Source of the DNA: an uncultured Desulfosoma sp.
Lineage (GTDB): Bacteria; Desulfobacterota; Syntrophobacteria; Syntrophobacterales; DSM-9756
Assembly (NCBI GenBank): GCA_937960435.1
Contig: CALGPN010000010.1
Coordinates: forward strand, 29,599-93,598
Direction of reading: 5' to 3'
Length of the DNA: 64,000 bases
Below the pieces are notes generated by a model, which saw only the letters and a list, made by a program, of their open reading frames with translations, did no database searches and was not told the origin of the DNA. Shown here piece after piece: positions 24,895-34,977 of this stretch (positions are counted from its first letter, which is position 1; each line of letters starts with the position of its first letter). The position numbers were made by a program, and so were the translations under genes.

Positions 24895-24990
24895 TGTCTC
24901 GACCTCATCGCCCCCAATGCTTTTGACAACGGCACGGTGATTGTTAGAATATCATCGAAATCCTCGGAATTCCACGCAAGGAGGGTGACC

Positions 24991-25227
24991 ATGGCTCTGT
25001 TCATCAAAACCGATGACTATCGCAAATACGGCATCAGTAAGTATTCGACGCTGGAACAGGTGCGGGCCGTGGTCCAGAAGGAACTGAACATCCATCCGCT
25101 GTTCGTGCGGTTCGTGAACAAACACGAATTCATCCGCGTCGATTTCCTGAAGCCGCGGGCCCGTCGCAAAAGGAGCCAGGCGGGGGAGGGCCAGGACCAA
25201 GGCCGACGGCGCCGCCGCCCTCGCTGA
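24991..25227 (+). CDS. Small hypothetical protein with basic tail
   Basis: A 78-residue protein not recognised. Residues 1-55 (starting MALFIKTDDYRKYGI) look folded, with alternating helix and strand. The tail after residue 55 is very rich in Arg and Lys (RARRKRSQ, then RRRRRRPR-like), suggesting nucleic-acid contact. ATG 24991 follows AGGAGGGTGACC, a strong ribosome-binding site; a longer in-frame start at 24937 has none. It is divergent from recD2 by 96 bp and lies ahead of the trp promoter on the same strand. Confidence 0.65.
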   Translation: MALFIKTDDYRKYGISKYSTLEQVRAVVQKELNIHPLFVRFVNKHEFIRVDFLKPRARRKRSQAGEGQDQGRRRRRPR

Positions 25228-25463
25228 GGGCGGGGGCGCCTGGGCGTCGGTTCGAAGGGCTTCATTGGCCTGCGGCGTCCGAGCGGCGTCCCGCACCGGG
25301 CGCGCCTTTCGGCGGCCGCTCCGGCCGGTTTCCGGCCGCCACGGCAATCTCGAAGCCCATGACGGTATCGCTTCTCCCGGCGGCGCGTCTTTCCCGGGAA
25401 TTTCCCATGGGAGACCCCCTCAAGGGAAACGAGCGGCCTTCCCAAGGAGGAGTAAAAATTTTC
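25228..25463. other. Spacer between the small basic protein and the trp promoter
   Basis: No gene is supported. The DNA is GC-rich with short frames on both strands that lack ribosome-binding sites or conserved features. No clear terminator follows the small basic protein gene. Confidence 0.4.
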
Positions 25464-25492
25464 TTGACACAGCCCGTCTCGGGAAATTATGG
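25464..25492 (+). promoter_or_regulatory. Promoter of the aro-trp operon
   Basis: A perfect TTGACA (25464-25469) and TTATGG (25487-25492) are 17 bases apart in an AT-rich patch. Transcription would start near 25499, about 40 bases ahead of the Trp-rich leader ORF. This fits the attenuator organisation. Confidence 0.6.
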
Positions 25493-25540
25493 AGGAGTCG
25501 TTCCGTTATGAGAAACTCTGGGAATTGAAAGGCGCAGACC

Positions 25541-25636
25541 GTGGGTTTCGATCGGCAGGCACGCAATGTTGGTTTCTGGTGGTGCTGGTGGTGGTGCGTG
25601 ATGCACGGGTGCGCCGACGGGAGTGTGTCGCATTAG
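25541..25636 (+). CDS. trpL: trp leader peptide (WWCWWW)
   Basis: A 31-codon ORF starting at GTG 25541, with AAAGG eight bases ahead, and ending at TAG 25634-25636. Residues 13-18 read WWCWWW: five Trp codons in six, at 25577-25594. Such a run just before tandem terminators is the hallmark of ribosome-mediated tryptophan attenuation. When Trp-tRNA is scarce, the ribosome stalls here and prevents terminator formation. ACCACC at 25637-25642 could pair with the GGTGGT of the Trp codons. An upstream ATG in the same frame (25508) is cut off by TGA 25526-25528, so GTG is the likely start. Confidence 0.75.
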   Translation: MGFDRQARNVGFWWCWWWCVMHGCADGSVSH

Positions 25637-25661
25637 ACCACCGGCATAAACGATGCCATCA

Positions 25662-25699
25662 AGACCGTGGGCCACCCGGCCCACGGTCTTTTTGTTTTG
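25662..25699 (+). terminator. trp attenuator terminator 1
   Basis: A perfect 12-bp stem (AGACCGTGGGCC, 25662-25673, with 25678-25689) closes a four-base loop and runs into TTTTTGTTTT. It lies 25 bases after the leader-peptide stop, the expected place for an attenuator. Confidence 0.85.
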
Positions 25700-25704
25700 G
25701 GGAT

Positions 25705-25737
25705 AAGGCCGTGGGATTTTCTCCCGCGGCCTTTTTT
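25705..25737 (+). terminator. Second terminator-like hairpin before DAHP synthase
   Basis: A 12-bp stem (25705-25716 with 25722-25733, one G-U pair in RNA) with a five-base loop is followed by a T-run. It stands 15 bases after the first terminator's U-tract and 47 bases ahead of the DAHP synthase start. It could back up the attenuator or act separately. Confidence 0.7.
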
Positions 25738-25783
25738 CATTGAACGAACCGCCGCTTACCGAAAAGAGAGGAGGACAGCCGCC

Positions 25784-26836
25784 ATGCTCGTCGTCATGCG
25801 CAAAGGCGCCACACAGGATCAAATCGAGCATGTGGTGCGCGCCATCGAAGCCCGAGGCTACAGTGCCCGGCCCATTCCAGGCGGGGAACGCACGGCCATC
25901 GGCATCCTGCACAATCGTGGACCTGTAGATCCCAATTGGGTCCAAGGTCTTCCCGGGGTGAAGGAAGCCATTCCCGTGACTCGGCCGTATAAGCTGGTGA
26001 GCCGCGAATTTCACCCACGGGATACCGTCGTCGCCGTGGACGATGTGCGCATCGGCAACGGCTCGCTTGTCGTCATCGCCGGACCATGCGCTGTGGAAAG
26101 CGAGGAACAGGCCCTGACCATCGCCCGCCATGTGAAGCGCGCCGGAGCCCACCTGTTTCGAGGCGGCGCCTTCAAGCCCCGCACCTCCCCTTACGCCTTT
26201 CAAGGCCTTGGAGAAGAAGCGCTCAAGATTCTCGATCGAGTGCGCCGGGAAACGGGCCTTCCCATCGTGACGGAGGCTTTGGACCACACGGTCTACGACC
26301 TGGTGGAAGAAGTCGCGGACATCGTCCAGATCGGCGCCCGCAACATGCAAAATTTCAGCCTGCTGCGCCGAGCCGGCCATTCGTCGAAACCCGTACTCCT
26401 GAAGCGAGGCATGGCAGCCACTTTGGAAGAATGGCTCATGGCCGCCGAATACATCCTGGAAGGCGGCAACCCCAACGTGATCCTGTGCGAACGGGGCATC
26501 CGCACCTTTACGGACCACAGTCGAAACACATTGGACCTTTCCGCCGTGCCCGTGGTCCGAAAAGAGAGCCATCTGCCCATCATCGTGGACCCCAGCCACG
26601 CCTGCGGCCGCCGGGATCAGGTGATCCCCTTGAGTCGCGCCGCGGTGGCCGTCGGCGCCAACGGGATCATGGTCGAAGTGCATCATCGGCCGGAAGAAGC
26701 CCTGAGTGACGGCGCCCAGTCCCTCTACCCCGACCAGTTCCGGAGGCTGTGCGAGGAAATCGAACCGTTGGCGCAACTCTACGCCCGCGCACCCGAACCG
26801 GAACACGGTCCCGCCGAGGCCCAGGCGGCAGGCTGA
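25784..26836 (+). CDS. aroF: 3-deoxy-7-phosphoheptulonate (DAHP) synthase
   Basis: First step of the shikimate pathway: condenses phosphoenolpyruvate and erythrose 4-phosphate. The 350-residue protein is of the type I-beta (Thermotoga-like) class. It has an N-terminal ferredoxin-like regulatory domain (residues 1-70, MLVVMRKGATQDQIEHVV) and a TIM barrel from GPCAVES near residue 100. It shows FRGGAFKPRTSPYAFQG, IGARNMQNFSLL, VLLKRGM and DPSHACGRR, which holds a metal-binding histidine. ATG 25784 follows GAGAGGAGG; a longer in-frame start has no such site. Being first in the trp operon, behind the Trp attenuator, ties flux into the pathway to tryptophan supply. Confidence 0.95.
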   Translation: MLVVMRKGATQDQIEHVVRAIEARGYSARPIPGGERTAIGILHNRGPVDPNWVQGLPGVKEAIPVTRPYKLVSREFHPRDTVVAVDDVRIGNGSLVVIAGPCAVESEEQALTIARHVKRAGAHLFRGGAFKPRTSPYAFQGLGEEALKILDRVRRETGLPIVTEALDHTVYDLVEEVADIVQIGARNMQNFSLLRRAGHSSKPVLLKRGMAATLEEWLMAAEYILEGGNPNVILCERGIRTFTDHSRNTLDLSAVPVVRKESHLPIIVDPSHACGRRDQVIPLSRAAVAVGANGIMVEVHHRPEEALSDGAQSLYPDQFRRLCEEIEPLAQLYARAPEPEHGPAEAQAAG

Positions 26837-26880
26837 GGGGACAGACAGGGGATAGAAAAAACATAGAGAGGGCCCTGACG

Positions 26881-28389
26881 ATGAGACTCCGGTTATTTCC
26901 TGCACGAGACACCTTCGCCGAGCTGCTGACCCGGGGGAACCTGGTTCCGGTGTGCTGTGACATTCTGGCCGACACGGAAACCCCTGTGTCGGCGCTGGCC
27001 AAGATTCGCCGTCCCGGCCGTCCCGTCTTTCTCTTGGAAAGCGTGGAAGGCGGTGAGCGCTGGGGCCGCTACAGCTTTCTCGGCGCCTCGGCATCCCGCC
27101 ACGTGCGCCTCTTTCGAGACCATGTGGAACTGGACGAAAACGGCTCTCGGCGCCGGGTGGAACACGGCGGCGATCCCCTCCACGTCCTTCGGGCGCTCAT
27201 GGCCCCCTATCGGCCTGTGGCGGTCCCCGGTCTTCCCCGTTTCTGGGGCGGCCTTGTGGGGTGGTTCGCCTATGAGACGGTATCTTTCTTTGAAAGAATT
27301 CCCCATGCCTTGCCGCCCGAAGAGCCTTTGGCCCACTTCGTCGTAACGGACGAACTCCTCATCTTCGACAACGTGCGGCACACACTCACCTTGCTCGTCC
27401 CCGTGTTCCGGCCGGACGGCTCCCAGGAAGACCCGGGGCGGCTCTATGACGAGGCCGTCTCCCGGTTGAAAACCCTGGCCGATTCTCTGGCTCGGCCTCT
27501 TCCCGTGCCGGCCGTCCCTCTGGCCATGCCCGCCGCCCCCGAAACCCCCGCGTTCCGTTCGCGCGTGTCCCGAGACGATTTCTTCCGCATGGTCCGAACC
27601 ATCAAGGACCATATCACGGCGGGAGACATCATCCAGGCCGTCATTTCCCAGCCGTTTGAGCTCCGGCCGTCGCCCGACCCCTGGTTCCTCTACCGCGCCC
27701 AACGTTACGTGAACCCTTCACCTTACATGTTCTTCATGGAACTGGACGACCGGGTCCTTGTGGGATCGTCCCCGGAAACCATGGTCCGGCTGGAAAACGG
27801 CGTGGCGAGCCTCCGGCCCATCGCCGGCACCCGCCCCCGGGGTGCCACGGAACAGGAAGATCGGCGCCTCGCCGACGAGCTCCTCAAAGACCCCAAGGAA
27901 CGCGCCGAACACCTCATGCTCGTGGATCTCGGCCGAAACGATCTGGGCCGGGTCGCCGAGACGGGCACCGTCCAGGTCACCGACCTCATGGTCGTGGAAC
28001 GCTATTCCCACGTCATGCATCTTGTCTCCAACATCACGTGCGATCTTCGCCGGGATGCCGACGCCTGGGATCTCCTGCGGGCGACCTTTCCGGCGGGAAC
28101 GCTCACGGGAGCCCCCAAAATTCGGGCCATGGAAATCATCGCCGCTTTGGAACCCACGCCGCGGGGCCCGTACGGAGGCGCCGTGGGCTACATCGCTTTT
28201 ACGGGAAACATGGATCTTGCCATCACCATCCGCACGGCATGCCTGCACCGCGGCATCATGACCGTCCAGACCGGGGCGGGCATCGTGGCGGATTCCGTTC
28301 CCGAACGGGAATACGAGGAGACGGAAAACAAAGCGCGGGCCATGCTCAAGGCCGTGGCTGTGCTGCGCAACGCGGAGGTCCTGCCATGA
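26881..28389 (+). CDS. trpE: Anthranilate synthase component I
   Basis: Converts chorismate to anthranilate with ammonia supplied by TrpG. The 502-residue protein carries the N-terminal LLES motif (FLLESVEGGERWGRYSF), the known Trp feedback-inhibition site. The C-terminal chorismate-binding domain has PSPYMFFMELDD, GSSPETMVRL, IAGTRPRG, DLGRNDLGRVA and FPAGTLTGAPKIRAMEII. ATG 26881 has a GAGAGGG site, 44 bases after the DAHP synthase stop. Its stop codon overlaps the trpG start (ATGA). Confidence 0.96.
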   Translation: MRLRLFPARDTFAELLTRGNLVPVCCDILADTETPVSALAKIRRPGRPVFLLESVEGGERWGRYSFLGASASRHVRLFRDHVELDENGSRRRVEHGGDPLHVLRALMAPYRPVAVPGLPRFWGGLVGWFAYETVSFFERIPHALPPEEPLAHFVVTDELLIFDNVRHTLTLLVPVFRPDGSQEDPGRLYDEAVSRLKTLADSLARPLPVPAVPLAMPAAPETPAFRSRVSRDDFFRMVRTIKDHITAGDIIQAVISQPFELRPSPDPWFLYRAQRYVNPSPYMFFMELDDRVLVGSSPETMVRLENGVASLRPIAGTRPRGATEQEDRRLADELLKDPKERAEHLMLVDLGRNDLGRVAETGTVQVTDLMVVERYSHVMHLVSNITCDLRRDADAWDLLRATFPAGTLTGAPKIRAMEIIAALEPTPRGPYGGAVGYIAFTGNMDLAITIRTACLHRGIMTVQTGAGIVADSVPEREYEETENKARAMLKAVAVLRNAEVLP

Positions 28390-28976
28390 TCGTGATGATC
28401 GACAATTACGACTCCTTTACCTACAACCTGGTCCAATACCTTCAGGTGCTCGGGGCCGACGTGCGGGTTGTCCGAAACGATGCGGCCTCGGTGGAGGACA
28501 TCCTTTCCTGGAACCCCCGCGGGATCGTCATTTCCCCGGGGCCGGGAAAACCGGAAGACGCCGGTGTCTCCGTCCCGCTCATCCGCGCGGCTGCACCGTC
28601 CATCCCCATCCTGGGCGTGTGCCTGGGCCATCAGGCTTTGGCCGTCGCCTTCGGCGGCCGCGTGGGACCCGCCCGCTCCCTCATGCACGGCAAAACTTCC
28701 ATGGTCCGGCCCGACGGCCGAGGGATTTACCGGGGCATTTCCGCCCCGTTTCAGGCCATGCGTTACCATTCTCTGGCCGTGTTCCGGGACGGTCTTCCTG
28801 AATGCTTGGAAGTCACCGCGGAAGCCGACGACGGCGAAATCATGGGAATTCGCCACAAGACATATCCCTGCGAAGGCATCCAGTTTCATCCCGAATCCAT
28901 CATGACACCCGTGGGAAAACGCCTCCTGCGCAATTTCCTCAACGGGCACCACGGAGGAGACAGCCGTGTTTGTTGA
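28386..28976 (+). CDS. trpG: Anthranilate synthase component II (glutamine amidotransferase)
   Basis: Supplies ammonia from glutamine to TrpE; also usable for aminodeoxychorismate synthesis in many bacteria. The 196-residue class-I amidotransferase shows MIDNYDSFTYNLVQYL, ISPGPGKPEDAG, the nucleophile Cys in GVCLGHQALA, and the His/Glu pair in IQFHPESIMT. The start overlaps trpE by ATGA. The end overlaps the GTG start of trpD by 11 bases, so translation is coupled through trpE-trpG-trpD. Confidence 0.96.
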   Translation: MIVMIDNYDSFTYNLVQYLQVLGADVRVVRNDAASVEDILSWNPRGIVISPGPGKPEDAGVSVPLIRAAAPSIPILGVCLGHQALAVAFGGRVGPARSLMHGKTSMVRPDGRGIYRGISAPFQAMRYHSLAVFRDGLPECLEVTAEADDGEIMGIRHKTYPCEGIQFHPESIMTPVGKRLLRNFLNGHHGGDSRVC

Positions 28977-29988
28977 AAAGCTTCGCCGCATCACCCAAAG
29001 GATAGATCTTTCGGAGGAAGAGATGAGCGCGGTCATGGACGCGCTTATGTCCGGGGAACTGACCGACGCGCAAATGGGGGCGCTCATGGCCGCCTTGGCC
29101 ACCAAAGGCGAGACCTTTGCCGAACTGGCCGGGGCCGCTCGCACCATGCGCCGAAAAGCCCATCGGCTGCACGTGACGGCTTCCACGGTGGTGGACACCT
29201 GCGGCACCGGGGGCGACGGCGCCCACACGTTTAACATTTCCACCACGGCGGCCTTTGTCGTCGCGGGTTGCGACGTGACGGTGGCCAAGCACGGCAATCG
29301 GTCCGTATCCAGCCGGTGTGGCAGCGCCGACGTTCTGGAGGCTTTAGGCGTGCGGCTGGATGTGGACCAGGAAGTTGTGGAAGAGGCCCTCGCCGAAATC
29401 GGCATCGGCTTTCTCTTTGCGCCCCTCTACCACGGCGCCATGCGTCACGCGGCCAAAGCCCGTCGAGAAGTGGGCATCCGCTCCCTTTTTAACATGCTTG
29501 GCCCGCTCACCAACCCCGCCGGGGCCAACTGCCAGGTGCTCGGCGTGTTTGCGCCGGAGCTGACAGAGATGTTCGCCAAGGCGCTGCAGCTTCTCGGCGC
29601 GCGCCGCGCCTTCGTCGTCCACGGCCACGACGGGCTGGACGAAATCACGGTGTGCGCCCCGACCCGCGTGACCGAACTCCACGATGGCCTCATCCGCACC
29701 TACGACCTGGACCCGGAACGAATCCTGGGCCGAACGGCTCCGAGCGACGCGTTGCGCGGCGGATCGCCGGAAGACAACGCCAGGATCCTTCGTTCCATTT
29801 TGGAAGGCGCGCCGGGACCGTGCCGGGATGTGGTGGTCCTGAACGCCGCGGCGGCTCTCGTGGCTGCCGGATCGGCCGAAGACCTGCGGGAAGGGGTGAA
29901 CCTCGCCGAAAAGAGTCTGGATTCGGGGGCCGCTCGATCCAAGCTGGACGCCTTGGTGCGCTTCACCCAAGAGCGTGCCCCGGTATGA
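28966..29988 (+). CDS. trpD: Anthranilate phosphoribosyltransferase
   Basis: Adds phosphoribose from PRPP to anthranilate. The 340-residue protein has the PRPP-binding DTCGTGGDGAHTFNIST motif near residue 80, KHGNRSVSSRCGSADVLEALG, and MLGPLTNPAGA. Length and motifs are normal for the family. It starts with GTG inside the trpG end, with GGAGGAGA about six bases ahead. The trpC gene follows after 28 bases. Confidence 0.96.
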   Translation: MFVEKLRRITQRIDLSEEEMSAVMDALMSGELTDAQMGALMAALATKGETFAELAGAARTMRRKAHRLHVTASTVVDTCGTGGDGAHTFNISTTAAFVVAGCDVTVAKHGNRSVSSRCGSADVLEALGVRLDVDQEVVEEALAEIGIGFLFAPLYHGAMRHAAKARREVGIRSLFNMLGPLTNPAGANCQVLGVFAPELTEMFAKALQLLGARRAFVVHGHDGLDEITVCAPTRVTELHDGLIRTYDLDPERILGRTAPSDALRGGSPEDNARILRSILEGAPGPCRDVVVLNAAAALVAAGSAEDLREGVNLAEKSLDSGAARSKLDALVRFTQERAPV

Positions 29989-30016
29989 CGGGTGAAAAGA
30001 AAAGGAGTCGCCGCCC

Positions 30017-30916
30017 ATGACCGATTTTCTTACAAAGATCCTTGAGGCGAAACGCGCCGAGACGGCCGCTCGAGCGGCCCGACGGTCCCTTTCGGACGTG
30101 CGCCGGGAGGCCGAAGCCATGCCGCCCCCACGTTCTTTTGCCGATGCTCTGGTTTTTCGGCCGTCCCCGGCAGGATTTTCGGGAGCCCCACCCGGCTCAT
30201 CGGCAAACGGGAACTCCCCGTTTCCCGGGAAAATCCCGGGCGGCGCGCCCGCATCCACCGGTCCACCGATACGCATCATTGCGGAAATCAAAAGGGCGTC
30301 CCCGTCCAAGGGGCCGCTACGGCCCGACCTGGACCCGGCGGATCTCGCTCGAGCCTACGTTCGGGGCGGCGCGGCGGCTCTTTCCGTTCTCACCGACGGC
30401 CCTTTTTTCGGCGGTTCCCTAGACGACCTCATCGCCGCCCGAAACGCCGTGCCCGTGCCGGTGCTCCGAAAAGACTTTCTCGTGAGCGATTACCAGATCT
30501 ACGAAGCGCGGGCCGCCGGAGCCGACGCCGTGCTCCTGATCGTCCGGGCCGTGTCCCCCGCCTTCCTCAGGGACGCTCTAACCCTGTGCGAGGCTCTGCG
30601 TCTCGCCGCTTTGGTGGAAGTCCACGACGAAGCGGAACTGGAAACCGCCCTGGACTGTGGCGCCCAAATCATGGGGGTGAACAACCGCAACCTCAAAACT
30701 TTTGAAACGTCCCTGGAGACATCTCTTCGGCTTCGATCGCTCATTCCCGAAGACCGTCTCATGGTTGCCGAAAGCGGCCTTCGGGACCGATCCGACATCC
30801 AACGGCTCGTCTCCGTCGGGATTGGAAATTTCCTTATCGGGGAGTCCCTGGTGCGCGCCGACGATCCCGAAGCCGCCGTGCGGGCTCTGGTGGCGACGCC
30901 GATACCCGAAGCCTGA
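30017..30916 (+). CDS. trpC: Indole-3-glycerol phosphate synthase with an insert
   Basis: Closes the indole ring from carboxyphenylamino-deoxyribulose phosphate. The TIM barrel shows [65 protein letters not shown] and [11 protein letters not shown]. At 299 residues it is 35-40 longer than usual. A Gly/Pro/Ser-rich stretch sits between the N-terminal helix and the first barrel strand, about residues 50-90. The core catalytic residues lie outside the insert. ATG 30017 is preceded by AAAGGAG. Confidence 0.95.
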   Translation: MTDFLTKILEAKRAETAARAARRSLSDVRREAEAMPPPRSFADALVFRPSPAGFSGAPPGSSANGNSPFPGKIPGGAPASTGPPIRIIAEIKRASPSKGPLRPDLDPADLARAYVRGGAAALSVLTDGPFFGGSLDDLIAARNAVPVPVLRKDFLVSDYQIYEARAAGADAVLLIVRAVSPAFLRDALTLCEALRLAALVEVHDEAELETALDCGAQIMGVNNRNLKTFETSLETSLRLRSLIPEDRLMVAESGLRDRSDIQRLVSVGIGNFLIGESLVRADDPEAAVRALVATPIPEA

Positions 30917-31030
30917 CGGGAAAAAAGTGGGCGTCCCGGCTGCGTATTCTTCCGGCCGGGAACCCTCGGTCGTCGGGATGCCCCTTGGAGGAACGTTTTC
31001 AGCGATTCAGAAAATTCATAGAGGCACACC

Positions 31031-31680
31031 ATGGACATCAAAATCTGCGGGATCACCACTCCGGAAGACGCTCTGGCTGCGGCCGCTCTGGACATCCAGG
31101 CCGTGGGGCTCGTCTTCTACCCCAAGAGCCCGCGCTTTGTGGACGAGGCCGCGGCCCGACGCATCACGGCCGTGCTTCCCGTCGGGATCGCCGCCGTCGG
31201 AGTCTTCGTGAACGAACCCGTCGACGCCGTCCTCGCCACGGTTCGATCCGTGGGCCTTCATGCCGTGCAGCTCCACGGGACGGAATCGCCCGAGGACGTC
31301 TCACGGCTCGTGGACGCGGGTCTTCGGGTCGTCAAAGCCCTTTTCGTCAATCGCCCGCCCGGCTTGGACACTTACAGGACTTACGCGCCGTCGGCCTTCC
31401 TTGTGGAATGCGCCGGGACCCAGCGTCCCGGGGGAAACGCCCTCGCCTGGAACTGGGCCCAAGTCCGCGGGGCAATCCCCGAAGTCCCCGTGATCCTGGC
31501 CGGGGGCCTCACACCGGAAAACGTCCGGGACGCCATCCTCGGTGCGAAACCTTCCGGGGTGGATGTGAGTTCCGGAGTGGAAAGCCGCCCGGGCCGAAAG
31601 GACCCGAACAAAATGCACCGATTCGTTTTGGCCGTGCGCCGCATTGGGCCCCGGCCGCCACACGGAGGAGGAATTTTTGC

Positions 31681-31684
<4 letters not shown>
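31031..31684 (+). CDS. trpF: Phosphoribosylanthranilate isomerase
   Basis: Catalyses the Amadori rearrangement of phosphoribosylanthranilate. The 217-residue barrel begins [14 protein letters not shown] with the catalytic Cys at residue 6. It continues with [33 protein letters not shown] and [19 protein letters not shown], which binds phosphate. About 115 bp separate it from trpC. Its stop overlaps the trpB ATG by four bases. Confidence 0.96.
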
Positions 31685-32913
<1,229 letters not shown>

Positions 32914-33082
32914 GGGCGCCCCTGTACGTGGAGGCGCACAGCTTCTCGATTTGGTTCAGCCGCACCGTAATTGGGGTGGCCCTGGGTGCTTGGCGCGCAC
33001 GCTCCAAAGGCTGTTCTTGTGGGGACGCACCCGTGTGTGCGCCCGTTAGGAGCCACATGGCAAACGTCTTGGAAAGGATCCC
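32914..33082 (+). other. Spacer inside the trp operon (trpB-trpA)
   Basis: The 169 bases between trpB and trpA are the longest gap in the operon after the leader. It contains GC-rich, repeat-like pieces (GTGGGGACGCACCCGTGTGTGCGCCCG-like inverted segments around 33017-33045). No ORF or terminator with a T-run is seen. Confidence 0.5.
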
Positions 33083-33886
33083 ATGATGACCCGACTGACA
33101 CGACTCTTTGCTGCTCTCAAAGAAAAACGCGAGGGCGCCCTCGTCGCTTTCGTCACGGCGGGCGACCCCGACCCCGAAACCTCCCTCGCCGTCCTCCGCG
33201 CCATGATCGAGGCCGGTGTGGACATCATCGAACTGGGGGTTCCCTTTTCCGACCCCACGGCCGACGGCCCCGTGATCCAGCGCTCTTCGGCCCGGGCCCT
33301 GGCCCAGGGCATGACCTTGGAAAAAACTCTCGCCCTATGCCGATCCATCCGCCGGGAGAGCGACGTTCCCGTGGTCATCTTCAGCTACTATAACCCCATC
33401 CTGGCCATGGGCGGTCGGCGGTTCTACGAAGAAAGCGTCCGATCCGGGGCGGACGCCGTCCTCGTCGTGGACCTTCCGCCGGAGGAATCCCGGGAGCTCC
33501 TGGACCAATGGAGCGGCAACCGCCTGGACTTCATCCGACTCGTCGCCCCAACGACGCCCACGGAACGCATGGCGGCCATCGCCCGGGACGCCTCCGGCTT
33601 CCTCTATCTCGTTTCCATGACCGGGGTCACGGGAAGCGCCGGTCTGGACCTTGAAGAAGTTGCAGCCACGGCGGCGCGGCTCAAGCACGTGGCGGCCCTT
33701 CCTGTGTGCGTCGGGTTCGGCATTTCCCAACCCGAGCATGTCTCGGCTGTGTGCCGCACGGCGGACGGCGCCGTGGTAGGAAGCGCCTTCGAACGGCTCA
33801 TCGAAGAGCATCTTACGGCGGGCGACCTTCCCGAACGTATCGCCCGCTACGCCAGCGCCCTCAAAGCCGCCACCCGGTTGCTCTGA
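33083..33886 (+). CDS. trpA: Tryptophan synthase alpha chain
   Basis: Splits indole-glycerol phosphate to indole and passes it to TrpB. The 267-residue TIM barrel carries the catalytic Glu (IIELGVPFSDP, residue about 51) and Asp (FSDPTADGPVIQ, about 62). FSYYNPILAMG, VVDLPPEES, and the phosphate-binding GVTGSA and GFGIS are also present. It is the last gene of the operon. A GAAAGGA site precedes ATG 33083. Confidence 0.96.
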   Translation: MMTRLTRLFAALKEKREGALVAFVTAGDPDPETSLAVLRAMIEAGVDIIELGVPFSDPTADGPVIQRSSARALAQGMTLEKTLALCRSIRRESDVPVVIFSYYNPILAMGGRRFYEESVRSGADAVLVVDLPPEESRELLDQWSGNRLDFIRLVAPTTPTERMAAIARDASGFLYLVSMTGVTGSAGLDLEEVAATAARLKHVAALPVCVGFGISQPEHVSAVCRTADGAVVGSAFERLIEEHLTAGDLPERIARYASALKAATRLL

Positions 33887-34074
33887 TCCAACCCAACGCC
33901 GTGGTGCGAACGATGGAACGAAAGCCATGGCTTCGTCTTGATCCGTCGAGGGAATTTGGAATAATTTAAAGAAAAAAGACCCGCGAGAGGGAAAAAGAAC
34001 GGGGAAAGGGGCGGCCGTCAGCGAGTGACCGTCGTCGTTTACGGCTTACACGTAAAGAACGGGAAAGGCACGCC

Positions 34075-34977
34075 ATGGACGTGAAAGAAGCCATCCGAGC
34101 GGCCATTCAAGAACTGATCATCCCGGAATTGGGCGCGATCAAAAGCGAGTTGGGGCAGCTTCGCGTTCGACAAGACGCCGTTGAAAAGCGTCTGGACGAC
34201 GTCAACAGTAGGCTCGAGCAAATGAACGCCCACCTCATTGACCAGAGCCGACGCATCGACGCCGTCCGACAAGAACTTATCCAGCGGATTGATGAAACTA
34301 ACAAGCGGATCGATGAAACCAACAACCGCATTGATGCCGTTCGTCAGGAGCTTACCCAACGGATTGATGAAGCCATCAAGCGCATCGACGAAACCAACAA
34401 CCGCATTGATGCCGTTCGTCAGGAGCTTACTCTACGCCTCGACGAAAACACCAAGCGGATCGATCAAACCAACGAGCGGATCGATGCCGTCCGACAGGAG
34501 CTTACCCTACGGATTGATGAAGCCATCAAGCGCATCGACGAAACGAACAACCGCATCGATGCCGTTCGTCAGGAGCTTACCCTACGCCTCGACGAAACCA
34601 CCAAGCGGATCGATCAAACCAACGAGCGGATCGATGCCGTCCGACAGGAGCTTACCCTACGCATCGACGAAACCAACAACCGCATTGATGCCGTTCGTCA
34701 GGAGCTTACTCTACGCATCGACGAAACCACCAAGCGGATCGATCAAACCAACGAGCGCATCGACATCGTCCGACAGGAACTCACCCAGCGTATTGATGAA
34801 ACCAACAACCGGATCGACGCTGTTCGCCAAGAGTTGTCCCTCAAGCTGGATCGAATCAACGCGCGCCTGGATCACTTTAGCGATGCCGTCGTGCGGCGTG
34901 ACGAACACGACCTCTTGGAAAAGCGTGTCAGCGCGGTGGAAAAAGAATTGGCCGCTCTCAAACGCAAAGTGGCCTGA
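34075..34977 (+). CDS. Repeat-built coiled-coil protein
   Basis: A 300-residue protein. After a 60-residue head comes a long run of near-identical segments built from RIDAVRQELTLRIDE plus linkers such as TNKRIDETNN. The units are about 25 or 18 residues long (about 75 or 54 bp at the DNA level). The pattern puts Ile/Val/Leu at regular positions between charged residues, giving a long parallel coiled coil with hendecad-like (18 = 7+11) periodicity. There is no signal peptide and no membrane segment. The C-terminal 50 residues (from LDRINARLDHFSD) form a more ordinary coiled coil. The family is unknown to me; a filament or scaffold role is a guess. Confidence 0.75.
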   Translation: MDVKEAIRAAIQELIIPELGAIKSELGQLRVRQDAVEKRLDDVNSRLEQMNAHLIDQSRRIDAVRQELIQRIDETNKRIDETNNRIDAVRQELTQRIDEAIKRIDETNNRIDAVRQELTLRLDENTKRIDQTNERIDAVRQELTLRIDEAIKRIDETNNRIDAVRQELTLRLDETTKRIDQTNERIDAVRQELTLRIDETNNRIDAVRQELTLRIDETTKRIDQTNERIDIVRQELTQRIDETNNRIDAVRQELSLKLDRINARLDHFSDAVVRRDEHDLLEKRVSAVEKELAALKRKVA

